From assembly GCF_009674585.1 (NCBI RefSeq), contig NZ_WKJP01000001.1:2170001-2234000 (forward strand): a DNA stretch of 64,000 bases, written 5' to 3'. This document shows positions 51,849-60,242 of the stretch, one piece after another. This stretch comes from Haloferax marinisediminis (GTDB lineage Archaea; Halobacteriota; Halobacteria; Halobacteriales; Haloferacaceae). A program made the position numbers and the translations under genes. A model generated the notes under the pieces. The model was given only the letters and a program-made list of their open reading frames with translations, ran no database searches and had not been told where the DNA came from. How positions within the stretch are numbered: the stretch's first letter is position 1; each line of letters starts with the position of its first letter.

Positions 51849-52787
51849 ATGAGTGCATTCAGCGCAATCGGTGAGGAAACGGAGAAAGACCAAAACGAGT
51901 TCACGCCCGGACTCGAACCCCAGCCGACGTGGTGTCCTGGCTGTGGTGACTTCGGTGTGCTCAAGGCTCTGAAGGGTGCGGCGGCCGAACTCGGCCTCTC
52001 GCCCGACGAGATGATGGTGACGACCGGTATCGGCTGTTCCGGTAAGCTCAACAGCTACTTCAACAGCTACGGTTTCCACACCATCCACGGTCGCTCGCTG
52101 CCAATCGCCCGTGCCGCAAAGCTCGCGAACCCCGGTCTGACCGTGGTCGCAGCCGGCGGTGACGGTGACGGCTACGGTATCGGTGGCAACCACTTCATGC
52201 ACACCGCTCGTGAGAACCACGACATCACGTACATCGTGTTCAACAACGAGATCTTCGGCCTCACGAAGGGACAGACGTCCCCGACGTCGCCGATGGGCCA
52301 CAAGTCCAAGACCCAGCCGCACGGCTCGGCCAAGACGCCGCTTCGCCCGCTCTCGCTCTCGCTGAACGCGGGTGCGTCGTACGTCGCCCGTACGGCCGCG
52401 GTCAACCCGAACCAGGCGAAAGACATCATCGTCGAAGCGATCGAGCACGACGGGTTCTCCCACGTCGACTTCCTGACGCAGTGCCCGACGTGGAACAAGG
52501 ACGCACGCCAGTACGTCCCGTACATCGACATCAACGAGTCCGACGACTACGAGTTCGACAACACGAGTCGAGCCGAGGCGTCCGAGATGATGTTCGAAAC
52601 GGAGAACGCGCTTCACGAGGGTACCGTCCTCACCGGCCGGTACTACGTCGACGAGAGCCGTCCATCCTACCAGCAGGAGAAACAGCGCATCGGCGAGATG
52701 CCCGAAGAACCGCTCGCTGAGCGGTACTTCGACGACTCCTACGAGTGGGAACGGTCCTACGACAAGTTCCTCGGAAAGCACAAGTAA
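51849..52787 (+). CDS. porB: Pyruvate (2-oxoacid):ferredoxin oxidoreductase subunit beta
   Basis: Thiamine-diphosphate-binding subunit, 312 residues. The TPP motif runs from GGDGDGYGIGGNHF to YIVFNNEIFGLTKGQ. CPGCGDFGVL and GIGCSGKL supply cysteines for the Fe-S cluster. The two-subunit layout without a separate ferredoxin-like delta subunit is typical of haloarchaeal enzymes. Starts three bases after porA; a nested hairpin at 52801-52837 follows the gene. Confidence 0.92.
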   Translation: MSAFSAIGEETEKDQNEFTPGLEPQPTWCPGCGDFGVLKALKGAAAELGLSPDEMMVTTGIGCSGKLNSYFNSYGFHTIHGRSLPIARAAKLANPGLTVVAAGGDGDGYGIGGNHFMHTARENHDITYIVFNNEIFGLTKGQTSPTSPMGHKSKTQPHGSAKTPLRPLSLSLNAGASYVARTAAVNPNQAKDIIVEAIEHDGFSHVDFLTQCPTWNKDARQYVPYIDINESDDYEFDNTSRAEASEMMFETENALHEGTVLTGRYYVDESRPSYQQEKQRIGEMPEEPLAERYFDDSYEWERSYDKFLGKHK

Positions 52788-52800
52788 CGCGAACCGCCGC

Positions 52801-52837
52801 CACGTCGGCGACCCGGTTCTCTCACCGGTTCGACGTG
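52801..52837 (+). terminator. Nested stem-loop after porB
   Basis: CACGTCG (52801-52807) pairs with CGACGTG (52831-52837), and inside it CCGGT (52813-52817) pairs with ACCGG (52824-52828). The structure starts 14 bases after the porB stop and is a good candidate for a 3'-end or mRNA-stability element; no T-run follows. Confidence 0.5.
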
Positions 52838-52863
52838 ACGGAGTTGCGTTTACGGATTCGCAA

Positions 52864-52894
52864 GATATTTTTCTCCCGTAGGAAAAGAAACGGG
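52864..52894 (+). promoter_or_regulatory. Lrp gene TATA element and inverted repeat
   Basis: GATATTTTT (52864-52872) is about 28 bases before the ATG at 52896. CCCGT (52875-52879) and ACGGG (52890-52894) form a short inverted repeat with a 10-base spacer lying over the predicted transcription start, a possible autoregulatory site. Confidence 0.4.
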
Positions 52895-52895
52895 C

Positions 52896-53324
52896 ATGGA
52901 AACCACGTCCACGGAGGGACGCATCCTCGCAGTCTTGGAAGAAGACGCGAAAGCGTCGTACGCCGAGATTGCAGACCGAGCGGGCGTGTCGAAGCCGACG
53001 GTTCGAAAGTACATCAGTAAACTCGAAGACGATGGCGTCATCATCGGATACTCCGCAGACGTCGACCCGAAGAAACTCGCTGGACAGTCGATTGCGATGG
53101 TCGGTATCGAATGCGCCAGCGAACGCTACGTGGAGGTCACACGGGCCCTGAAGGAACTCGACGACGTCGAATCACTCTACACTTCGTCTGGCGACCACAT
53201 GCTGATGGCGGAAGTCCGCGCCGTCGACGGCGATTCACTCGGTGACGTCATCTCCGAGAAGATTCTCTCTATCGAGGGTATCGAGGCCGCTCACCCGTCC
53301 TTCCTGCAAGAACGACTGAAGTAA
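52896..53324 (+). CDS. Lrp/AsnC-family transcriptional regulator
   Basis: Regulator of 142 residues with an N-terminal AsnC helix-turn-helix (about 5-60, GRILAVLEEDAKASYAEIADRAG and VSKPTVRKYISKLEDDGVI) and a C-terminal RAM ligand-binding domain (about 65-140) with VTRALKELDDVESLYTSSGDHMLMAEV. It likely senses an amino acid or related metabolite. It follows porAB on the same strand after a hairpin, so control of pyruvate oxidoreductase is possible but unproven. Confidence 0.92.
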   Translation: METTSTEGRILAVLEEDAKASYAEIADRAGVSKPTVRKYISKLEDDGVIIGYSADVDPKKLAGQSIAMVGIECASERYVEVTRALKELDDVESLYTSSGDHMLMAEVRAVDGDSLGDVISEKILSIEGIEAAHPSFLQERLK

Positions 53325-53407
53325 CCACGCTCAGTTCTCTGTTCGGTGAATTCAGTTTCACCGCGCTACCTGAAGGTTCAGGTACGTCGCCCGTCTACCA
53401 TCCTGTG

Positions 53408-54727
53408 ATGGCGGAGGAGACGCTTCCGGGGACGCAATCGGACGACGAGATCGACCGTATCGTCCTCCACGTGGACATGGACTGTTTCTACGCGTCCTGT
53501 GAGCGCCTCCGCGAGCCCGAACTCGTCGGCGAACCGGTCGTCGTCGGCATGGGCTACGAACCCGGCGAAGGCCACGGTGCCGTCGCAACCGCGAGTTACG
53601 AAGCCCGTGAGTTCGGTGTCGGGAGTGCGCAACCAATCTCGACGGCCCTGGATAAACTGCCGCGCCGCGCAGATGTCGACCCGGGCGACGACCCGTCCGG
53701 GACGGGGTACTACCGTACCGTCGACATCGACTTCTACAAATCCGTCGCGGCAGAGGTCAAAGAGATTCTCCACGACTGCGCCGACGTCGTCCGCGAAGTG
53801 AGTATCGACGAGGCGTACCTCGACGTGACCGACCGGACGGCGTGGGACGTCGCCCCGTCGGGCAACCGGACGCTGGCCGAGGGCTACGCTCGGTACGTCA
53901 AACAGCGCATCGCTCGCGAGGTGGGCGTGACGGCGTCCATCGGCGTCGCACCCAACATGTCCACCGCGAAAATCGCCTCAGACTTCGACAAACCGAACGG
54001 CCTCGTCGTCGTCAGGCCCGGTGAGGTTCAGTCATTTCTCGCACCGATTCCTGTCGAGGAGGTCCACGGCGTGGGACCCGTCACGGCCCGCAAGATGGCA
54101 GAGTTGGATATCGAGACGGCGGGTGACCTCGCAGCGGCCGACCCGGCCACACTCGAATCACAGTTCGGGTCGCGTGGCCGCGAACTCCACGAACGAGCAC
54201 GCGGCTCCGACGACCGGCGCGTCACCCCGACGGGGCGACCAAAGAGTCTCTCCAGAGAGTCTGCGCTCACCGAACCCACTGCCGAGATGGAAGACAAACG
54301 CGAGGTGGTCCGTGCGCTCGCGGCCGACGTGGCCGACCGTGCACAGTCACGTGGAGCGATGTACCGGACGATTGGCATCAAAGTCGTCGTCCCGCCGTTC
54401 GACATCAACACCCGGGCGCGGTCGCTCCCCGGCCCCGTCGACGACCCCGACCTCGTCGAATCAGTGGCACTGGAGTTACTCGACGCTGAGTTCGCCGACG
54501 AGCGAGTCCGCAAACTCGGTGTGCGCGTCTCGAACCTCTCGTTTGCGTCGGCAGACCAGTCGAGCCTCGACGGATGGGAGTCTGACGCGGCGACGACGTC
54601 GGATGAGCAGGCTGACAGCGAGTCGGAGCGTACTGCGGCCAGCGATTCTGCGAGGAGCGACGAACGCTCGTCGTCCGAACCACGACGAAAACGTCGCGGA
54701 CAGTCGTCGCTCGTGGAGTTCGATTGA
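53408..54727 (+). CDS. dinB: DNA polymerase IV (Y family)
   Basis: Translesion DNA polymerase, 439 residues. Catalytic acids are in VDMDCFYAS (D23) and SIDEAYLD (D134, E135). The HhH motif in VHGVGPVTARKMAEL and the little-finger domain follow, and the protein ends in a disordered acidic tail with QSSLVEFD, a PIP-box-like motif (Q-x-x-L-x-x-F) for sliding-clamp binding. The start at ATG 53408 follows a GTG at 53405. Its stop at 54727 is 63 bases before the next gene on the same strand. Confidence 0.95.
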   Translation: MAEETLPGTQSDDEIDRIVLHVDMDCFYASCERLREPELVGEPVVVGMGYEPGEGHGAVATASYEAREFGVGSAQPISTALDKLPRRADVDPGDDPSGTGYYRTVDIDFYKSVAAEVKEILHDCADVVREVSIDEAYLDVTDRTAWDVAPSGNRTLAEGYARYVKQRIAREVGVTASIGVAPNMSTAKIASDFDKPNGLVVVRPGEVQSFLAPIPVEEVHGVGPVTARKMAELDIETAGDLAAADPATLESQFGSRGRELHERARGSDDRRVTPTGRPKSLSRESALTEPTAEMEDKREVVRALAADVADRAQSRGAMYRTIGIKVVVPPFDINTRARSLPGPVDDPDLVESVALELLDAEFADERVRKLGVRVSNLSFASADQSSLDGWESDAATTSDEQADSESERTAASDSARSDERSSSEPRRKRRGQSSLVEFD

Positions 54728-54790
54728 TTGGCGACGGTGAGTGTCGCGGAGGGCAGGAACTATCACCTCTGGGACTGTCGGAAAAACCGA

Positions 54791-56539
54791 ATGACGGATT
54801 CGGACACGGAAACGATCTCGGTCGCCGAGATCAGTGACGGACCAGGGGGAGTGGGCGCAGAAGACCCGGGGACGACTGTCGACCTTCCAGTGGTCGACAT
54901 TCTCACCGGACGAGGGTTCATCACGGGGAAGTCCGGGTCTGGCAAGTCGAACACGGCGTCGGTGTTGATAGAGAATCTGCTGTCGTCGAACTTTCCGGTG
55001 CTCATCGTCGACACCGACGGAGAGTACTACGGTCTCAAACAGGAGTTCGAACTCCTGCACGCGGGCGCGGACGACGAGTGCGACATTCAGGTGAGTCCCG
55101 AACACGCCGAACGACTCGCGACGCTCGCACTCGAACAGAACGTCCCGATAATCCTCGACGTGTCGGGCTATCTCGACGACGCGGCGGCGGACGAGTTGGT
55201 GACCGAAGTCGCAAAGCACCTCTTCGCTAAAGAGAAGAAACTCAAGAAGCCGTTTTTGATGCTCATCGAGGAGTGCCACGAGTACATCCCGGAGAAGGGC
55301 GGGATGGACGAAGCGGGCAAGATGCTCATCAAAATCGGCAAGCGCGGGCGGAAACACGGCCTCGGCGTCGTCGGCATCTCGCAGCGCCCCGCCGACGTGA
55401 AGAAAGATTTCATCACGCAGTGTGATTGGCTGGTCTGGCACCGACTCACCTGGCGGAACGACACGAAAGTCGTCGGCCGCATCCTCGGGTCGGAGTACGC
55501 CGACGCCATCGAGGACATGGGCAACGGCGAGGGCTTTCTCGTCACCGACTGGTCCGAATCTATCCGTCGCGTGCAGTTCCACAAGAAGCAGACGTTCGAC
55601 GCGGGTGCGACACCCGGCCTCGACGACTTCGAACGTCCCGACCTGAAGTCGGTCGACGGAAACCTCGTCTCCGACCTGAAAGAGATATCCGACGAGAAGG
55701 AGCGTCGCGAGAGCGAAATCGCCGACCTTCGCCAACAACTCGAAAAGAAGGAGGCGAAGATTCGACAGCTCGAACGCGAACTCGAAGAGGCGCGTGACCT
55801 CTCACGGATGGCCGACCAGTTCGCTCAAGCGATGTTCCAGAAAGCCGAGGCTCCCTACCGCGGCGGGGAAGGGCGCAATCTCAACCGTCCCGAAGAGAAG
55901 CAGGCCGCACTCGGCGAGTACGGTGCTGCAGACGACGAGGACGACTCCCCGAAGGTTGCGACCCCGGACGACGTCGCCCGTGCTGTCGAGAACGCCGACG
56001 ACACGGACAGCGAGTCACGGCCGTACCCACGACCACCGCTCGAAGCGCCAGACGGTCCTCCGTGGCCAACACACGGGTTCGACGTACCGACTGGGACAGA
56101 GGGTGACTCGGGAGACGACGACGCGTGGGAGGCCGCCGCTAATATGGGCGACTTCGAACCTGCAGACCTGCAACCCGCACCGGGTGCCGAAAACAGACGT
56201 GACGTCGTCGACCGGATGACCGCCATCGTGAACGCGCTCGGCGAGGTCCACCACGGGATGCTCGCTCACTACCGCGAATACGGTATCTCGGACCCACTCG
56301 CAGCACACGTTGCGGCGGGTGAGACGGGCGACCAGCACCTCGCCTACGGTCGCAATCGCTCACTTCGCCGGGCGGGATTCATCCGCCACGCCGGCCGCGG
56401 CCAGTACGAGTACGCCTTGCCCGACCTCGTTAGCGACGAGTACGCGGACCTCTTGGATGCCGAGGAACTCGCAGAGACAGTCGCCGCTATCGAAGCGTCG
56501 TTCGTCGACGAAGAACGTGAAGACGCCGCCGCCGAGTAA
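54791..56539 (+). CDS. HerA-like DUF87 ATPase with coiled coil
   Basis: ATPase of 582 residues of the HerA/FtsK superfamily. Walker A GKSGSGKS (46-53), Walker B FLMLIEECHEY with E160 and E161, and the GLGVVGISQRP arginine-finger region are present. The helical coiled coil RESEIADLRQQLEKKEAKIR (about 303-350) and an acidic linker separate the motor from a C-terminal domain (about 475-570) that looks like a small winged-helix or adaptor. HerA proteins partner with NurA in DNA end resection, but NurA is not adjacent. The ATG at 54791 is the family-like start; the gene follows dinB by 63 bases. Confidence 0.85.
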   Translation: MTDSDTETISVAEISDGPGGVGAEDPGTTVDLPVVDILTGRGFITGKSGSGKSNTASVLIENLLSSNFPVLIVDTDGEYYGLKQEFELLHAGADDECDIQVSPEHAERLATLALEQNVPIILDVSGYLDDAAADELVTEVAKHLFAKEKKLKKPFLMLIEECHEYIPEKGGMDEAGKMLIKIGKRGRKHGLGVVGISQRPADVKKDFITQCDWLVWHRLTWRNDTKVVGRILGSEYADAIEDMGNGEGFLVTDWSESIRRVQFHKKQTFDAGATPGLDDFERPDLKSVDGNLVSDLKEISDEKERRESEIADLRQQLEKKEAKIRQLERELEEARDLSRMADQFAQAMFQKAEAPYRGGEGRNLNRPEEKQAALGEYGAADDEDDSPKVATPDDVARAVENADDTDSESRPYPRPPLEAPDGPPWPTHGFDVPTGTEGDSGDDDAWEAAANMGDFEPADLQPAPGAENRRDVVDRMTAIVNALGEVHHGMLAHYREYGISDPLAAHVAAGETGDQHLAYGRNRSLRRAGFIRHAGRGQYEYALPDLVSDEYADLLDAEELAETVAAIEASFVDEEREDAAAE

Positions 56540-56578
56540 TCGTCGGTCGGCAGTGTGCGTTCGTAGTGTTGTCGTCGT

Positions 56579-57223
56579 CTACAGTCCGGAGACGAGGTCT
56601 TCGAGGGCCGCGCGCGGGTCGTCGGCCTTGGCGACACCGGACGCGAGGAGGATACCGCTCGCACCGAGTTCTTCTGCGGTCACGACGTCGTCGCCAGTGG
56701 AAATGCCAGCGCCACAGTACACGTCGACATCTTCGTCGACGTTAGCTGCGGAGTCGACGGCGTCGGTGACGATGCCGGGGTCTGCAGTCGCGACAGAGAC
56801 GTCGCCGCCGATGAGTTCCGGCGGTTCGACGGCGACAGAGTCAGGTCCGAGTGCGGAGACAGCGCCAATCTGGGCGGGGTTGTTCGCACAGACACAGGTC
56901 TCCAGTCCGGCGCGTTCGGCCGCCTGAACCGACCCGTCGATGTCGGCGAGTTTCATCCGCTTTTCGGAGTGGTTGATGAGTGTCCCGACTGCACCCGCCT
57001 CGGCGACTGCTTCGGCGAGCGTGCTTCCGGTGTGACTCCCGTAGTCGTTCGGGTCGACGTGCTGTGCCCACGTCTCGACGCCGGTGTCGGCGACGCGCGA
57101 GATGTCGGCCGCCTGGGGCGACACTGCGATGCGGACGCCGGACTCCTCGGCGACGTCGCGCGCGGCAGTCGCTACTTCGATGGGGTCGCACGGGTACGCC
57201 TTGAGGTTGACTAGGATGAACAC
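56579..57223 (-). CDS. tpiA: Triosephosphate isomerase
   Basis: Glycolytic enzyme of archaeal short length, 214 residues. K8 in VNLKAYP, H85 in INHSEKR and E133 in VEPPELIGG are the catalytic residues, and [25 protein letters not shown] closes the barrel. The start is GTG at 57223 (reading [10 protein letters not shown]): the frame upstream to 57295 has no plausible protein, and CTAATAAA (57247-57254, minus TTTATTAG) lies about 27 bases upstream. Confidence 0.94.
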   Translation of the reverse strand: MFILVNLKAYPCDPIEVATAARDVAEESGVRIAVSPQAADISRVADTGVETWAQHVDPNDYGSHTGSTLAEAVAEAGAVGTLINHSEKRMKLADIDGSVQAAERAGLETCVCANNPAQIGAVSALGPDSVAVEPPELIGGDVSVATADPGIVTDAVDSAANVDEDVDVYCGAGISTGDDVVTAEELGASGILLASGVAKADDPRAALEDLVSGL

Positions 57224-57246
57224 ATTCGAAGTGGGGTCTGGCGAGA

Positions 57247-57254
57247 CTAATAAA
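57247..57254 (-). promoter_or_regulatory. TATA element of tpiA
   Basis: Minus-strand TTTATTAG is centred about 28 bases before the GTG start at 57223, implying a leaderless message that begins at or near a GTG codon. It decides the start in favour of 57223. Confidence 0.5.
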
Positions 57255-57355
57255 TTGGTTTTCACCGCCGTGATTGCCACGAGACGGCGTCTCACGGGAG
57301 AAGAACTATGATAAACGTCGCGGCGAGGGCTCGCCGAGTCGCGTGCAGACGGTCG

Positions 57356-57877
57356 TCAGTCTTTGCGCTTGACGACGTCGCCCAGCGTGGTCGTCGTGCT
57401 GCCGCCGCCAGACCACTCGGAGTCGTCGTCACTCTCGCCTTCGACCAGCGAGATGTCGAGTTTGCGCTCGATTTTCTTGCGGACAGTGTCCGGCGGCATG
57501 ATGTCGCCGCGTTCGAGCTTGCGGATGAGACTCGCCTTCTCGTTGAGCGAGCTGGCGAGTTCTTCTTGACTCATCCCGCGCGACTCGCGCGCCTGTCGGA
57601 TACGGGAGTCGTAGTCGGTGGCAATCTCGTCCATGTCGTCGAACATGTCGCGGCGTCGGCGCGTCTTCGACGACGAGGACGAAGACGACCCAGACGAGCG
57701 TTTGGCCTTCCCACTCGACGAGGAAGTAGAGTACTTCGAACTCGCACTGGAAGTCGACTCGGTGCGGACCTCCGTGCCAAACTGGGCGCAGTTATCGCAC
57801 AGTTGCAGTTCTGCGCCTTCGACCTTCACAGTCTTCAGAGAGGCTTGGTTGGAGCCACACATCTCGCACTGAGGCAT
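57356..57877 (-). CDS. Multiprotein bridging factor MBF1 homologue
   Basis: Protein of 173 residues with the archaeal MBF1 arrangement. An N-terminal zinc ribbon holds C4, C7, C27 and C30 (CEMC and CDNC), then a serine-rich linker (about 35-75, TSSSSGKAKRSSGSSSSSS) leads to a cro/C1-type helix-turn-helix (about 88-150, RIRQARESRGMSQEELASSL and ASLIRKLERGDIMPPD). Archaeal MBF1 associates with ribosomes or transcription factors. The start at 57877 (MPQCEMCGS) is preferred over 57925. Confidence 0.93.
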   Translation of the reverse strand: MPQCEMCGSNQASLKTVKVEGAELQLCDNCAQFGTEVRTESTSSASSKYSTSSSSGKAKRSSGSSSSSSSKTRRRRDMFDDMDEIATDYDSRIRQARESRGMSQEELASSLNEKASLIRKLERGDIMPPDTVRKKIERKLDISLVEGESDDDSEWSGGGSTTTTLGDVVKRKD

Positions 57878-57979
57878 ACACTCACGTACCGCCCCGCCGC
57901 GTATAAAAGGCACGCCACCGGTCACTCACCCAGAACGAGAATACCGCGTCGTCGTGTGATTCACCGACGAAGCTACCGG

Positions 57980-58582
57980 TTACGTCAGGTCGCTCCACGC
58001 ACCCCAGAACCGCTGGAGTGCGGTGAAGTGGCCGATGATGGCGAAGAAAATCAACAACCAACCGACGAGCGTGAACCCGCCGAGTGTGCCGGTGTAGAAC
58101 GCCGACGCGAACCCGACGATACCGATGAGTGCCAGTCGGTCGGCACGGCCGACGAGGCCGCCGTAGGCCCGCCCGAGGCCGACTGCTTGAATCTGCGTCC
58201 CGAGGTACGACGTCATGAGGACACCAGTGACGGCGAGGAGGCCGAGGCCGAACGAGTCGATGCCGGCGGCGAGGCCGACGAGGACGACGATGTCGGCGTA
58301 GCGGTCGAGGACGTGGTCGAGCATGTCGCCGGCCTTCGAAGAGACGCCCTGTTCGCGGGCGAGTGCGCCGTCGACGAGGTCCAACCAACCGTTGAGGAAG
58401 ACGAAGAGTGCGCCCAGTCCGTACCACAACGGGTCGGCGATTGAGAAGGCGACACCCGCGGCGACGGCGAAGCCGAAGGCGATGACGCTCACGCCGTTGG
58501 GCGACAGTCCTGCGGTGTCGGCCGCCGAGACGAACGGTGCGAGGAGTTTGTCTGCCGTGTCGCGATACTGGTCTAGCGTCAT
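57980..58582 (-). CDS. CDP-alcohol phosphatidyltransferase-family enzyme
   Basis: Integral membrane enzyme of 200 residues with about six hydrophobic segments. The signature D-x2-DG-x2-AR-x8-G-x3-D-x3-D is complete: D68, D71, G72, A75, R76, G85, D89, D93. In archaea such enzymes make archaetidyl-inositol, -glycerol or -serine phospholipids; the head group is unproven here. The ATG overlaps the adenylate kinase stop by four bases, and hisC overlaps that gene, so this is the last gene of a three-gene operon. Confidence 0.93.
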   Translation of the reverse strand: MTLDQYRDTADKLLAPFVSAADTAGLSPNGVSVIAFGFAVAAGVAFSIADPLWYGLGALFVFLNGWLDLVDGALAREQGVSSKAGDMLDHVLDRYADIVVLVGLAAGIDSFGLGLLAVTGVLMTSYLGTQIQAVGLGRAYGGLVGRADRLALIGIVGFASAFYTGTLGGFTLVGWLLIFFAIIGHFTALQRFWGAWSDLT

Positions 58583-59088
58583 AGGTATTCGATGAAGTCG
58601 ACGGTTCCTGCTGACGGTTCGCGCTCATCTTCGGCGACGGCGACGATTTCGTCGGCCACCGCCTGTGGGTCGCGGTCGGTCGTGTCTATCTCGTAGACGG
58701 CATCTTCGCCGTGGAACTCGACTGCTTCCCCGAGGATAACGTCGAGTGCTTCGGATTCACGGTTCTCGCGTGCTTTCGCTTCGGATTCCCCACGTTCGAG
58801 GAGGCGGTCTTCGAGCACGTCCGGCCGGCAGCGAAGCACGACGACACGGTCGGCGTCGAGGTGGTGGGCGAGGTGGCTCTCGACGATGCCGTCCCACGCA
58901 CCGAGTCGGTCTCTGACGGCGTCGAGGTCGACGACGAGCGTGTCGCGGTCCTCGTCGCGTTCGGTCCAGAGGTCCTCGTCTTTCACGAGTTGGTTGAGGT
59001 GGACGACCGCAGCGTCGAGTTCGTCGGCGACGAGGTCGGTCGCGGTGGTCTTCCCGGTTCCGGGCGTGCCAGTGACGACGAGTCTCAC
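58579..59088 (-). CDS. Adenylate kinase-like NTPase (AK6/Fap7 type)
   Basis: P-loop nucleotide kinase of 169 residues: GTPGTGKT (7-14), VVDLDAVRDRLGAWDGIVESHLAHHL and LRCRPDVLEDRLLERG with the arginines of the lid. It lacks the large lid of AdkA, which matches the AK6/Fap7 group involved in ribosome assembly and nucleotide balance. It overlaps hisC upstream and the CDP-alcohol transferase downstream by four bases each. Confidence 0.9.
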   Translation of the reverse strand: MRLVVTGTPGTGKTTATDLVADELDAAVVHLNQLVKDEDLWTERDEDRDTLVVDLDAVRDRLGAWDGIVESHLAHHLDADRVVVLRCRPDVLEDRLLERGESEAKARENRESEALDVILGEAVEFHGEDAVYEIDTTDRDPQAVADEIVAVAEDEREPSAGTVDFIEYL

Positions 59089-60170
59089 GCTGTGGGCACC
59101 TCCGAGAGAATTCGGTTGAGTACCTCGACGGCGTGTTTCGTCTGCGTTTCAGTGCCGCACGAGATGCGGATGCACTCGGGGAGGCCGAAACTCCCGCAGT
59201 CGCGGACGATGACGCCTTCTCGCTGGGCGGCCTCGGAGACGGCAGTCGCGTCGCCGACTTCCGCGAGGACGAAGTTGCCGGCGCTCTCCCACGTCGGAAC
59301 GTCGAGTTCGTCGCGGAGATACTGGCGGGCCCACTTCGCTGACTCGACCGACTTCTCGACGTGGTCGGGGTCGTCGAGTGCGGCGAGGGCGGCACGACAG
59401 GCCACCTCGCTCGCAGCGAACGGTGTGTTCACCCGGGCGTAGGCATCGGCCCACTCCTCGGGGACACAGGTGTAGCCGATTCGGAGGCCGGCGAGGCCGT
59501 ACGCCTTCGAGAACGTTCGAAGCACGGCGATGTTGTCGTACTCCGAAAGCAGGTCGATGGCTGTCGGTTCGTCCGAAAATTCGCCGTACGCTTCGTCGAC
59601 GACGAGAAGCGTGTGCTCTTCGACCGACTCTGCGAGTTCGACGAGTTCCTCCCGCGGGAGGACAGACCCCGACGGGTTGTGCGGCGTCGTCAGGTAGACC
59701 ATGCGTTCGCCGTCGTAGGCGTCGAGCACTGCGGCCGCAGTCTGCTCGAAGTCGTCGGCTTTCGACACCTCGTACTGGACGGCGTCGCCGTGGTGGTAGC
59801 GAGCGCTCATCGAGTAGTACGAGAAGCCGGGCGACGGTTCGAGGATGTCGTCACCGGGTTCGAGCATCGCGCGGGTCAGATAGTCGATAGACCCGTCGGC
59901 ACCGGGAGAGACCCAGACCTGTGCGGGGTCGAGGTCCCACTTGTCGGCGAGGGTCTCCGTCAGGTCGGTGTGAGCGGTCTTCGGATAGACGCTCACCGTC
60001 GATGCGGCGTCTTCGATGGCCGCGATAGCCTTCGGACTCGGGCCGTGCGGGTTCTCGTTCGAGGAGAGTTTCGTCAGGTCCTCGGGGTCCATCCCGAGTT
60101 CGCGGGCGACCTCCTCTGTCCCGCGGCCGGGTACGTAGGGAGCGTGCGCGGAGAGGTCCCGTGGTTGCAT
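59085..60170 (-). CDS. hisC: Histidinol-phosphate aminotransferase
   Basis: PLP-dependent step of histidine synthesis, 361 residues. It begins MQPRDLSAHAPYVPGRG and has the LSSNENPHGPSP motif, the PLP lysine in TFSKAYGLAGLRIGY, and IRISCGTETQTKHAVEVL. ATG 60170 follows a minus-strand TATA-like CTTAAG (60195-60200) by about 27 bases. It is the first gene of an operon with the AK6-type kinase and the CDP-alcohol transferase. Confidence 0.94.
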   Translation of the reverse strand: MQPRDLSAHAPYVPGRGTEEVARELGMDPEDLTKLSSNENPHGPSPKAIAAIEDAASTVSVYPKTAHTDLTETLADKWDLDPAQVWVSPGADGSIDYLTRAMLEPGDDILEPSPGFSYYSMSARYHHGDAVQYEVSKADDFEQTAAAVLDAYDGERMVYLTTPHNPSGSVLPREELVELAESVEEHTLLVVDEAYGEFSDEPTAIDLLSEYDNIAVLRTFSKAYGLAGLRIGYTCVPEEWADAYARVNTPFAASEVACRAALAALDDPDHVEKSVESAKWARQYLRDELDVPTWESAGNFVLAEVGDATAVSEAAQREGVIVRDCGSFGLPECIRISCGTETQTKHAVEVLNRILSEVPTA

Positions 60171-60194
60171 GGTCGAACGATGCGGGTCGCGGTT

Positions 60195-60200
60195 CTTAAG
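60195..60200 (-). promoter_or_regulatory. TATA-like element of the hisC operon
   Basis: CTTAAG lies about 27 bases before the hisC ATG at 60170, the spacing expected for a leaderless archaeal transcript, and supports that start over an upstream one at 60227. Confidence 0.4.
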
Positions 60201-60242
60201 GGTGCGTACTCTGGGTCGGGCGCCCACTCCCGACTGCAGCGT

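Noticed and set aside
50079-52781. A 900-codon open frame antisense to porA and porB
   Set aside because: It crosses the porA-porB junction exactly opposite two complete, motif-rich genes; its protein is dominated by Val/Leu/Arg/Glu from reverse-complement codons and has no domain. It follows from GC-rich codon bias.
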